Shown here one piece after another: positions 52,288-62,224 of a stretch of 64,000 nt of DNA. How positions within the stretch are numbered: position 1 is the first letter of the stretch; the number at the start of each line of letters is the position of its first letter. Below the pieces are notes generated by a model. The model was not told where the DNA came from. It did no database searches and saw only the letters and a list, made by a program, of their open reading frames with translations. Source of the stretch: Penium margaritaceum (Eukaryota > Streptophyta > Zygnematophyceae > Desmidiales > Peniaceae); the NCBI GenBank assembly GCA_023375785.1, contig SZWC01002380.1:109902-173901 (forward strand), in the 5' to 3' direction. The translations under genes and the position numbers were made by a program.

Positions 52288-55200
52288 ATCGTATTCAAGG
52301 TTGTGGCTACTATGCACACCGAACAACCAAACTAGGCATATGTCACTGACCATAACAAAAGAATTACAGTCTGGGTGGTCAACATTCACAACCCATAACA
52401 AGAGTCACAAATGGTCAGAGGGAGAAACAATGGTTTCGGAAGATTAGTTTTCAACTAGCAAGTACAACGACCTTGAATAAGTAGTAGCACGGTGTGGCTA
52501 CCATGCAAAATGACCAAACAAAGTAGGCATATGTACTGCCTTTGACCAAACAAATCCGCGGTGTGTGGTCAACGTTGACAACTCATAATACGAGTCACAA
52601 ATGGTCAGAGGGGGAAACAATGCGTTGGGAACACCAGGTATCAACAAGCAAGCAAAGGGACTTCGAATAAGTAGTGGCACGATGTGGCTACCATGTACAA
52701 TGACCAACCAAAAAAGGCATGTGTCACTGACCATGACCAAAGAATGTCATTATGTGTGGTCAGCTTTTAGAACTCATAACACGAGTAACAAATGGTCAGA
52801 GGGGGAAATAATGGATTGTGAATACTTGTTATTGATTAGCAAGTACAAAGACCTTCAATATGTAGTGGCACAGTGTGGCTACCATCCACAGTGACCAACG
52901 AAAGTATGCTTATGTCACTGACCATGACCAAATAACTTCACTTCATGCGGTCAACGCTGACAACTCAACAAGAGTCACAAATAGTCAGAGGGGGTAACAA
53001 TGGTTTGGGAACACTAGCAATCAACTAGAAAGTACAAAGACCTTCAGTACGTAGTGCCACTGCGTGGCAACCATGTCCTGTGACAAACCAAAGTAGGCAT
53101 ATGCCAATAACCATGACCAAACGAATTTCATTGTGTGTGGTCTAAGTTGAAACTTCATAACACGATTCACAAATGTTCAGAGGAGGAAACAATGGGTTGG
53201 GAACACTAGTTATCAATTGGCAAGTACAAAGACCCTCAACAAGTGGTGGCACGGTGTGGCTAGCGTGCACAGTGACCAACCAATGGATGCATACGTCACT
53301 GACTATGAGCAAAGAAGTCCACTATGTGTGGTCAACATCGACAACTCATAACACGAGTCACAAATGATCAGAGGGAGAGACAATGATTTGGGAACCCTAT
53401 TCATCGACTAGAAAGGACAAAGAACTTCAATACGTAGTGGCACGGTGTGGCTACTATGCACACCAAACAACCAAACTAGGCATATCTGACTGACCATGAC
53501 GAAAGAATTTTAGTATTGGTGGTCAACGTTCACAACCCATAACACGAGTCACAAATGGTCAGAGGGGGAAACAATGGTTTTGGAATATTAGTTTTCAACT
53601 AGCAAGTACAACGACCTTCAATAAGTAGTAGCACGGTGTGGCTACCATGCACAATGACCGGCCAAAGTAGGCATATGTACTGCCTTTGACCAAAGAAATC
53701 CGCTGTGTGTGGTCAACGCTGACAACTCATAATACGAGTCACGAATGGTCAGAGGGGGAAACAATGGTTTGGGAACACCAGGTATTAACTAGCAAGCACA
53801 GGGGCCTTCAATAAGCAGTGGCACGGTGTGGCTACCATGTACAATGACCAACGAAAGTAGGCATGTGTCATTGACCATGACCAAAAAATCTGACTATGTG
53901 TGGTCAACTTTGACAACTCATAACACAAGTCACAAATGCTCAGAGGGGGAAATAATGGATTGTGAATACTTGTTATTGATTAGCAAGTACAAAGACCTTC
54001 AATATGTAGTGGCACAGTGTGGCTACCATGCACAGTGACCAACAAAAGTATGCTTATGTCACTGACCATGACCAAATAATTTCACTTCATGCGGTCAACG
54101 CTGACAACTCAACAAGAGTCACAAATAGTCAGAGGGGGTAACAATGGTTTGGGAACACTAGCTATCAACTAGAAAGTACAAAGACCTTCAGTACGTAGTG
54201 CCACTACGTGGCAACCATGTCCTGTGACAAACCAAAGTAGGCATATGCCACTAACCATGACCAAACGAATTTCATTGTGTGTGGTCTAAGTTGAAACTTC
54301 ATAACACGAGTCACAAATGTTCAGAGGGGGAAACAATGGGATGGGAACACTAGTTATCAATTGGCAAGTACAAAGACCCTCAACAAGTGGTGGCACGGTG
54401 TGGCTAGCGTGCACAGTGACCAACCAAAGGATGCATACGTCACTGACTATGACCAAAGAAGTCCACTATGTGTGGTCAACATCGACAACTCATAACACGA
54501 GTTACAAATGATCAGAGGGAGAGACAATGATTTGGGAACCCTATTCATCGACTAGAAATGACTCATAATAATGGTCACGAATGGTCAGAGGGGGAAACAA
54601 TGGTTTGGGAAGACCAGGTATTAACTAGCAAGCACAGGGGCCTTCAATAAGCAGTGGCACGGTGTGGCTACCATGTACAATGACCAATGGAAGTAGGCAT
54701 GTGTCATTGACCATGACCAAAAAATCTGACTATGTGTGGTCAACTTTGACAACTCATAACACAAGTCACAAATGGTCAGAGGGGGAAATAAATTATTTTG
54801 AATACTTGTTATTGATTAGCAAGTACAAAGACCTTCAATATGTAGTGGCAGAGTGTGGCTAGCATGCACAGTGACCAACCAAAGCATGCATATGTCACTG
54901 ACCATTACCATAGAATTTGACTTCATGTGGTCAACGCTGACAACTCAACAAGAGTCACAGATAGTCAGAGGGGGTAACAATGGTTTGGGAATACTGGCTA
55001 TCAACTGGAAAGCACAAAGACCTTCAGTACGTAGTGACACGGCGTGGCAACCATATACTCTGACAAACCAAAATAGGCATAGGCCACTAACCATGACCAA
55101 AAGAATTTCATAGTGTTTGGTCAAAACTCATAACACGAGTCACAAATGTGCGATGGGGAAACAATGGGATGGGAACACTAGTTTTCAACTAGCAAATACA

Positions 55201-55774
55201 AAGACCCTCAACAAGTAGTGGCACAGGGTGCCTAGCGTGCACAGTGACCAACAAAAGGATGCATACGTCACTGACTATGACCAAATAAGTCCACTATGTG
55301 TGGTCAACATTGACAACTCATAACACGAGTCACAAATGGTTAGAGGGAGAGACTATGGTTTGCAAACCCTATGTATCGACTAGAAAGGACAAAGAAATTC
55401 AATACGTAGTGGCACGGTGTGACTACTATGCACCCCAAACAACCAAACTAGCTATATGTCACTGACCATGACCAAAGAATTCCAGTATGGGTGGTCAACG
55501 TTCACAACCCATAACACAAGGCACAAATGGTAAGAGGGGGAAACAATGGTTTTGGAACATTTGTTTTGAACTAGCAAGTACGACGACCTTGAATAAGTAG
55601 TAGCACGGTGTGGCTACCATGCACAATGACTGACTAAAGTAGGCATATGTACTACCTTTGACAAAAGAAATCCGTTGTGTGTGGTCAACGTTGACAACTC
55701 ATAATACGAGTCACGAATGGTCAGAGGGGGACACAATGGTTTGGGAACACTAGGTATCAACTAGAAAGCACAGG
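52288..55774 (-). repeat. ~191-bp satellite array, inverted arm
   Basis: At about 52,288 the satellite flips strand in the middle of a class E monomer and runs reversed through E, D, C, B, A and F for about three higher-order lengths. Two successive units (from about 52,938 and 54,083, 1,145 bp apart) are nearly identical, sharing rare variants such as GTCTAAGTTGAAACTTC. The array stops abruptly at 55,774 (...GAAAGCACAGG). Confidence 0.93.
54545..54610 (-). repeat. Internal deletion junction (~308 bp) in the inverted arm
   Basis: After CATCGACTAGAAA the second higher-order copy jumps to TGACTCATAATAATGG. The first copy at the equivalent place (53,415 to about 53,728) contains the remainder of E and most of D. 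Before the junction the copies are 1,145 bp apart; after it they are about 838 bp apart. Confidence 0.8.
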
Positions 55775-56983
55775 TGATATCTCCAATTTTTCCGCGCTCT
55801 CCACTTTCTCCGCGCTGATCTGACTCCGCGCTATTCCGCGGAATATGTTCCCTCACCACACTTACTGCCTAAAGTATGTGCATAGCTGGGTAGAGATACT
55901 AATACTAGGTAATTGGCAATCCACGGACCACAGGTCTGGGCCCTTGCGGGAGAACCTCACCGGTGAATGACACTCCGTGGCCCACTTCTTGCCACACGCG
56001 AGCCCGCCACCTCGTGGCCTCTAGCTCCTATCCGTGGAACCTCGTTCTGCGGCCGTGGGAAAGCAAAGGCACCGTCGGCAGCTTACTTCACCCCAGGTTT
56101 GGTTATTCACGCACTTTGGCCCACTGACTGCGGACACGACACTAGAGGCAGTGGAAGGTAGGGGAGCGGAGGACAGAGAGTACAGATGAGAGCGGGTAAA
56201 TGTCTTTGGTAATCAAGATCAGAGTACATGGACTGCAGAGTGATCATCAAGGACGCAATCTAGACTCAGCAACACTGGCACTGCTCTTGCCTAGGTCTTA
56301 TCTACCGGGGACTCCTCACAGCGCGTCTACGCACCGTCGGTCTCATCCCTCTCATGGCATCCTCTCTCCTCCTACATGGACTCCACGTGTTGCGGCTACG
56401 CATCGCGGGTCTCGACCACACACACATACAGCACATCATCTTCTACTGGTCCTCTTCTACATCTGCGCCTTGTGTACGCGGTTTTCATATTCTTCCTTGA
56501 ATCTTCGTCTTCCGCGATGCGTCTCTAGGGGTTCTTCCGTGATTGACGCTCTAGCTCTTCGTGTTGATTGGTTGTTGCTCCCTGATTGCTCCGTCCATCC
56601 ACTGACCTTCCTGCACATTTTCAGTGACTGCGCGTCTGTACTGTGGCTAGGTCCTTGTTCTCTTTGTGCCGCAGATTTCCCCGCCACTGCTTCCCGCCTT
56701 TCTTGTCTTCCGCCACAAGAGTTTGAGATATCCGTGGGGAAGTCGCCGCAGGTGACGATGTCAACCTGCGGCAGCTTTCCTACGGCTACTCATCTTTTCC
56801 ACCCCTTGGATTCTGCGCCATCCTACGCTCAACCGCGTCCGCAGGAGCCAGCGTTCCTTGCGCGGTTCTCCGCTCGCCGAGGTCCTGTCTCCGCGGACCG
56901 GCCCCCCCTGCAGATCAGCGGCAGAAACATGCTTGACACTGATGCCCCCAAGCCCCCCTTTGGAAAGACTCTGTCCCAGAGTC
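55775..56983. other. Non-coding flank of the integrase gene, possible LTR or 3' region
   Basis: About 1.2 kb downstream of the minus-strand gene. Near its outer edge TCCGCGCT occurs at 55,791, 55,809 and 55,825, followed by the 10-bp palindrome TTCCGCGGAA at 55,834-55,843. An open frame on plus from 56,200 to 57,003 has no recognisable domain, and its last part is antisense to the gene tail. I do not call it a gene. A second copy of this region, as needed to prove an LTR, is not in the window. Confidence 0.5.
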
Positions 56984-58048
56984 TTAGCGTGGCAGCCGCT
57001 TAAATCTTCCGCGCGGCCTGTCATGGTCTTGCTCCTGGCAAGGTCGACAGTACTTCTCTGCTCTTCCTCCTTCCCGTTGGTTCCTCGCTGCGCATTTTCC
57101 ATGGACGAAGAGTCTCCATCGGGCACACCGTGCTTCTATGGTGGGCACGCTCACGAGCTTCTTGCACGAGGAGCAGTGGGGCGCTCGCTCGTACTTTTTG
57201 CAACTGGAGCACCGGTAGATCCTCTTCCCCTCCTCGCTCCGTCCCACTTCCTTGACACATGAGCCATGGGCAAGGTGTCCGCAATGTTCGCAGCGGTAAG
57301 CTACCTCACACAGCCGTCCAAAGCATTTGTCCCTACAGCAGTTTCGCTGGTTGGGGGACTTCCACTTGCCTTTCCGTTCATGTTCCCGGCAACGACAGCA
57401 GGTCCAAATGCCCTCTTTTTCTTGTCTCCCGCACCGCAAGTGGCACATCACCAGGCACATTCCGCAAGCCTTGCCAAACTCTGTTAGCTCCGTCTCGCAG
57501 TTCACGCAGACTGGTGCCAGCGTTGCGTTGTCATATGCCAACGAGGCCCCTCCCTCCTGGAGCGCGTTGCCCACACATTTGTCGCATTGTCCTGCCCAGG
57601 AGGACCTGCCTGTGACCAAGCAGGCTGGATGGGCCAATTTTGTGCACTTGGTACACCTTCCGCCGTCTCTGACGGCCTTGGCACATGTGGGACACTCTGC
57701 GGCCGTAGACTTTTCCGCGGACGGCTCTTCCTCCTCATCCCCTTCAGATTCCACTTCCTCTCCTTCCTTGGTCATTCGGGGGAGCTTCCTCACTCCTCGC
57801 CGTCTCTCCGCTTCTCGGCAGCACTGTCCACACATCCTATGTCCGCTCCGTTCCCCGGCCTCGTTCCTCGGCCGCTTCAGACACTTCTTGCATATGCGGC
57901 GGCGGCAGATTTTGCAGACTTCTATAGTGTGGCCCCAACTGTGCCCACATTGGGTGCACGTCCTGCTTTCCTTCTCCTTTCTGGCCTGATCCGCTGCTGC
58001 CGCCTGTCCTCCCTGTTGCCATTGTTTAATGGTGGCTCCTGCGACCAT
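56984..58048 (-). pseudogene. Cys/His-rich multi-zinc-module tail (five modules)
   Basis: An open frame of 354 residues from ATG at 58,048 to a stop at 56,984. It is built from five consecutive zinc-binding modules of PHD or RING-like spacing. Module 1 spans residues 31-77 (pairs C31/C34, C45/C48, C53/C56, C73/C76). Module 2 spans 119-158 (C119/C122, C132/C135, H140/C143, C155/C158). Module 3 spans 181-220, with a CH-x2-C centre at 202-206. Module 4 spans 237-283, with H261 and C264. Module 5 spans 292-337, where the partner of C308 is W311, so one ligand is lost. An acidic stretch (94-113) follows module 1. It probably continues the frame of the upstream integrase through a frameshift between 58,050 and 58,210, where purine-rich simple sequence lies; a stop precedes the ATG by only four codons. 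Such modules read histone tails or bind nucleic acid or protein. Which applies here I cannot say. No close family recognised. Confidence 0.7.
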
Positions 58049-58440
58049 GCAAGGCCCTCACCGTGCTCCGGCCTGCTCCTCCTCCTCCTCCTCCTCTTCC
58101 TCCTCTTCTTCTCCGGGTCCCATCGTCCGCGCGCTTCTCCACCTCCTGTGTCTGGGCCTGCTCCGTCATCCCCTCCCGACTCCTTCTCCGCTCCCTCTTC
58201 CCGGGCCTCATTGACGCACTTCAGGCAAGTGCGGTTCAGCCCAATGCAGCTCTTTGCCAACCCCTGGTGTGCCGGCTGGCCGCAGACGCAGCAGAAGGCC
58301 TTCATGAGTGGCCCTTCCGGCAAGTTTTCCTTGCACCACATGCAGGGACCTATGTACGTGGCCAGTTCCCGCGGGCTCATGGGTACACCCTTCCGCGGGA
58401 CAACGGCGGGGCTCCTTGGGGTTGTTTCTCCATTGTCTGG
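57922..58440 (-). pseudogene. First zinc module and basic linker, in frame with the integrase
   Basis: This is the continuation of the integrase frame after an in-frame TAG (58,441-58,443). It contains one zinc module starting IGPCMWCKEN, with C-x2-C, then C-x-C or C-x2-C, a GQPAH histidine, a C, and a closing CLKC. The spacing matches the modules that follow in the other frame. Next comes an acidic-to-very-basic linker (runs of KKRRKRRRRRRS) and then non-conserved sequence, as expected after leaving the true frame. The real protein probably shifts to the 58,048 frame within the GAG/AGG-rich linker. This makes at least six modules in total. Confidence 0.6.
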
Positions 58441-59664
58441 CTACTGCTGTTCTGGCTGTCCTAGCCACACCTGCTGTCCCTGCCGCAGGCCCTTTTCGCT
58501 CCTCCGCTCGTCGCTGCCGCCCTGTTTGGACCTCCCCTGCGGACACTTCTCGCACATCGGAGCCTTCCGCTGGTTCCTCTGCCCGGGGCTCTTGGCTCCA
58601 CGCCTGCTCCTGCTCCGACATCCGAGCTTCGCACTGCTTGAATACCTCCTCCGCTCGCCAGCCTCTTGAGCCTTTGCGTTCTTCGAGCGGAGAAAGCGCC
58701 CCGACCGTACCTGGCATGTGCGTCTGCCAGGCTGGCGGTAGGAGAACAAATTCAGTAGCCGGTAGCTCCGATCGCTGAATCCATCTGGTCCTTCCAGCCA
58801 CACGTGTCCCGCGTCTATGGTAGCCACGCGGTACACCTGCCGTGCCTCTTCTGCTTCGCGCCCCGCTCTTGGGAATGGGCGGAGGTAGACCAGATTCCCT
58901 TCCCTGATTGGTCCGTGGTTGAGGCGTCGGTTTGCAGCGTCACATCCGCGCCATGCCGAGACAGAGGCCCGGAGTCGTGCCTTGGCACTCACCGCTTGTG
59001 ACTTCTGGCATCGCTCGCAGAACCACTCCTGAACCTCCCAATCCCTGGCTGCCTCCTTTTTCTGTTCCGAGCGGCCATCTTGCTGCTCTTCCGGCTCCAA
59101 TGGCAACCGCAGCGGTGTTTGTGGCATGCACAGTGCTGTGTGCAGAGGCTGCCCGAAGAGGAGGGCATGTGGTGAGAACGACGTGGCTTGGCTGGGTGTT
59201 GTATTGATGAAGTGTGTAGTCTTCTTCTGAGTCTCTCCCCAGTCCTTGCTTTCCATGGTAGCCACCGCCCGTTCCAGAATATCGTGCAGCCTCTCCACCT
59301 GCCCCTGAGACTGGGGCCGATACAGCCCAGAGTGTACATCCTGCACGCCCCATTCCGCGAGCTCCTCACGGAATGCCCCTGCAAACTCGGCGCCGTTGTC
59401 GCTGTGCACCACGCGGCAGCCACCAAACCAATAGAAATTTTCTTCCCGGATGAAACGGGCTGACCGGGCGGAGGAGTTGTCAGGGACGGCGAGGACCCAA
59501 ATGTATTTTGTGAAGTGGTCCAATGCCGCAATCCAGTGCCGCTCTCCCTCGGCGCGGCGAGGACGGGGCCCATGGAAGTCAATGATGATGCGGTCCAGGG
59601 GTTCGTCCATAGGAGAGGGCAGGAAGAGGGGCATATATCGCGGCGGTATTTTCCAGCTCTGCTC
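58441..59664 (-). pseudogene. Ty3-type integrase catalytic core and C-terminal domain
   Basis: Frame running from the stop at 59,665 to the stop at 58,441. The catalytic triad is clear. Counted from the Met at 59,634, D19 is in IIIDFHGP, D79 in HSDNGAEF and E114 in SQGQVERLHD. The D79-E114 distance of 35 is close to the retroviral and Ty3 pattern. WIAALDHFTKYIW follows the first Asp, as in Ty3-type enzymes. A C-terminal SH3-like part follows (GPIREGNLVYLRPFPRAG to WLEGPDGFSDRSYRLLNLF). It would catalyse 3' end processing and strand transfer of element DNA in the nucleus. After residue ~300 the frame becomes basic and low in complexity. A neighbouring frame (58,750-58,560) reads more protein-like there, so compensating indels are likely. 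Upstream it is joined, through one stop, to the H2C2 domain. No chromodomain is seen; the zinc array occupies that place. Confidence 0.9.
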
Positions 59665-59976
59665 TCAAGGGGCGCAGTGCTGCACCACTTCCCGTACCAG
59701 TGCCACTAGGTTCGGTATGTGCACAATCTGGGACAGATGATCTTTGAGTGCCTGCATGCCGGTGTGATGGTGGTGGTGGTATGTCTCGACTACCGCTGTC
59801 TGCAGCGTGGGCGGAGGCACCCACAACACCTTCGGCGAGGTGCGCCAGAGCCTTCCGCCCTCCGACGCATACTGCTCGCAGAGGCGGGCGAGGTCATCCT
59901 TCTTCCGCCGGTCAAACGTGACCCCCAGCTGTGTTTCCAATGCCACATACACCTTTTGCGCCTCCTCCTTCTGTTA
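59665..59976 (-). pseudogene. Integrase N-terminal H2C2 zinc-binding domain, broken at the last ligand
   Basis: Frame between stops at 59,974 and 59,665, 95 residues from the GTG codon at 59,952. The end matches the integrase zinc-binding domain: an H-rich segment ending HTGMQALKDHL, then a ~30-residue helix region to QHCAP. The C-x2-C pair should be completed by the next codon, which is TGA at 59,665-59,667; reading resumes with EQSWKIPP and the catalytic core. The stop therefore sits on the last zinc ligand. One substitution from either Cys codon would make it. The part before the domain (residues 1-45) resembles the linker that normally follows RNase H, but no RNase H is present upstream. 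Confidence 0.82.
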
Positions 59977-60117
59977 CTCCTTGGTAGTGGTGCGGAGAAG
60001 GATATGTGCTGTTTGCCAAATCTGCCAGTCTTGTGTTTCCATTGGTCCCTTCCGACCCGACTTCTCCGCGCTACCTTACCCCGATTTCTTCTTTGTCTTA
60101 GGCGCTTTTCCTGTTAG

Positions 60118-61404
60118 TCACCGTGCCCGCCTGTCATCCTGCTCTGCTTTCATCGCCTGAAGCCGCATGATGTTCTCTTCGTCATAGACGGGAGGCTCCC
60201 GATCCCAGCTGTCCGGCGCGGGGAAGAGGCAAAGAACTCCCACCACGCGCAGCTCGCCTTCATCCCACCGGTCCCGCAGCCCGATCTCCCGTGGACCGTG
60301 CCGCCTGCCCCTCCCCTCGCGCACCTCAGTCGTCTCCACCTCCGGCTTCCTTGGTACCGCAGCTTCAGGTAGCCGCAGCAGACCTGGTCCCTTTGCAATT
60401 GGTTGATCCTCATCATCTCCCTGCGACTCGCTGAGCTCAGAAATCACCGTTGCCCCCGCCTCCTTCTTGGCCGCTGTAGCCACACTGCTGGCTCCGGGCC
60501 CTTTCCCGCGGATAGCCGTGGTGCCGATATCCCCGAGCATGGGCCGGAGTTGGGCTGGGACTAAGTTGGCCGGTATTGGCATGTTGCAGAACACCGTCAG
60601 CAGCAGATCCGTTGCCCGGGCAACGTCCTGTTGGGCCTGTGCCAGTTGTGCGGGGCAGATACTGGGAGTGGTGTCCTGAGGTTGGCGGCACGGCTTGCTT
60701 TGTTTAGCAGGAGGTTCGGCGGCGGCACTGCCTTCCACTGCTCGCTTGCCCTCATCTCGCTGGCGGGATATTGGTGTGGTCTCCGCGGAGGGTGCCGGAC
60801 CACTTACGGCCTGTCTCTTGAGCGGAGTAGCCATGCGGCTGGCTGAGGCAACATGAGACAGGGTAGCCTGTTTACTGGTGGCTGCCGATGTCGCGGCCTT
60901 TCTGGCTGCCTTTTGGAGTCTGTCTTGTCTCTTGTGTGTGGCTGTCGATAGAGTCGGGCGCGGCTCAACTCTCTGTACTTCTTTCTCGGCTACTTCCATC
61001 CCTGTCTGGATGGGGGCGGTTATGTGAACCCGCTCCCTTTCAGCCTCCTCCGCTGCCTCCACAGCCACTTCTGCCTTTGCTACAGCTGCCGTTTCTGTCA
61101 CCCCAGTGGCTACAGCCGCTGTCGTTTCCACGTCTACCCGTTTGGCGGTCTCTTCGCGTCTTGCCGTTTCCTCCCATTCTGCCACTGTCTCATCCTTCGG
61201 AGGAATCTGCTCGGTTGCCACCAGTTTTGTTGCTTCTTCAAGTTCTGCCACTATACGATCCGCGATTGCTTCAGCGGCCTTCCGCTGTCTCTCCTCTTCC
61301 TGCTGCCATACCGTTTGCAGCTTGCTCCGCGTTTGGGAAAGTTCGGGAGAGTCCTGTAGATAGTCCTGGGCCTCCTCCGCATCCGTGAGGATGCGTTTCT
61401 TCTC
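60118..61404 (-). pseudogene. Ala/Glu-rich gag-like region, second part
   Basis: An open stretch of about 430 codons between TAA 61,405-61,407 and TGA 60,118-60,120, in the same frame as the integrase. It begins with a charged, probably coiled-coil segment (QEEERQRKAAEAIADRI, then long runs of E, A, T and V), followed by a basic, Ser/Thr-rich linker. Next is a helical part containing PAQLAQAQQDVARATDLLL and an acidic patch ESQGDDEDQ. It ends with a Trp/Arg-containing segment (GLRDRWDEGELRVVGVLC, PDSWDREPPVYDEEN). No CCHC knuckle or known gag domain is recognised. It lies where gag and pol would be. Beyond the TGA the frame continues with two more stops (60,076 and 59,974) to the integrase. 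Function unknown; structural gag-like protein is only a positional guess. Confidence 0.5.
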
Positions 61405-61407
61405 TTA

Positions 61408-62224
61408 TCGGCACACATCAACGGCCTCCCGGGCCCAATGCCGTATGGCTTCCTCTTTCAGTGGTTGGCCCACTACCTGCAGGGCCTTCCCAAGCTCCTC
61501 CGCCACCGCGGTTGTGATTGTTTGGCGGATGCCGCCCTCCCAGGTTAGCCGCCAACATTTTTCGATGGCCACGTACCAGCCGTCATTCTGTCGCTCTTCC
61601 TTAGAGAGTTGTGCAACATCCTGGGCCGCGTACCGCGTTCCCCACCTGGTGGCGGTGGCCCGTAACAGGTATCCCCACCTCCATGCTTTCAACCCAAACT
61701 TCCTGCGCGGTGCTTCTGCTGTTCTCGCTGGCATCTGAAAGGCATGGTAGATGGCGAGAGCCCGGGCGCGTTCCTGAAGCAAGTGAACATAGCACCGCGT
61801 GGGATCATTAGGCTAGTCGCCGCGCACCTAGAGCCACCATCCACGGGCGTCGTTCACCAAACAATCTGGTTGCTCCTTATCGAGAAATGTTGCTACGCTT
61901 GTCATGCCGAGAGTTTGTTCCGGTTGAGAGTCGGGGACGTCATGAAGTGCCGAAATGAGTCGTTCCGTGCCGGCCGTTTCCAGTACTTGGTCCTGTCGTC
62001 CCCGCTGCCCGAGGGCCAGGGCGGCCTTTGCCGCGCCCTTCAGGACCACTTGCCAGTTTTTTTTCAAAGAAGGAGCACGTTACTTCTGCGCAGACGGCCT
62101 CTCGCAATTCCTCCTGCAGGTGCGTGATAACACTACTGACTATGTCCAGCAGGCGGGTGGCCCTGGGTTGATCGCCACTGTCGCCCGAGCTTTCTTCTCC
62201 CAGGTTGGTGCGTGCACCCTCCAT
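61408..62224 (-). pseudogene. Gag-like region, N-terminal part with frameshift and stops
   Basis: Likely start at ATG 62,222-62,224 (MEGARTNLGEE...). The frame runs to an eight-base A run on the minus strand (62,057-62,064), where coding sense passes into the neighbouring frame (…NWQVVLKGAAKAAL…). A single-base change in the run explains it. The new frame is the integrase frame and carries TAG at 61,828-61,830 and 61,813-61,815 within the following segment. It then continues with LLQERARALAIYHAF, ALKAWRW-like and AIEKCWRLTWEGG stretches to TAA 61,405. The sequence is helical and rich in charged residues and Trp. I recognise no family. Upstream, the open frame into the minisatellite has no coding character, so I prefer the 62,224 start. 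Confidence 0.45.

Noticed and set aside
56200-57003. 267-codon plus-strand frame as a gene
   Set aside because: No domain, and the start is not convincing. It lies in the flank of the decayed element and overlaps the antisense of the zinc-array tail.
57327-58669. Plus-strand frames of 220 and 360 codons
   Set aside because: These are antisense shadows of the Cys-rich and Arg-rich minus-strand frame; their Ser/Pro/Leu richness is the complement of Gly/Arg/Glu codons.
60888-61388. Plus-strand Pro/Leu-rich frame of 166 codons
   Set aside because: Antisense of the Glu/Ala-rich gag-like region. The minus strand keeps one frame for kilobases; this one does not.
57922-62067. Stop-codon reassignment or systematic readthrough in the integrase gene
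   Set aside because: All three stop codons interrupt the frame, and frameshifts are present too. Decay by point mutation explains this more simply.
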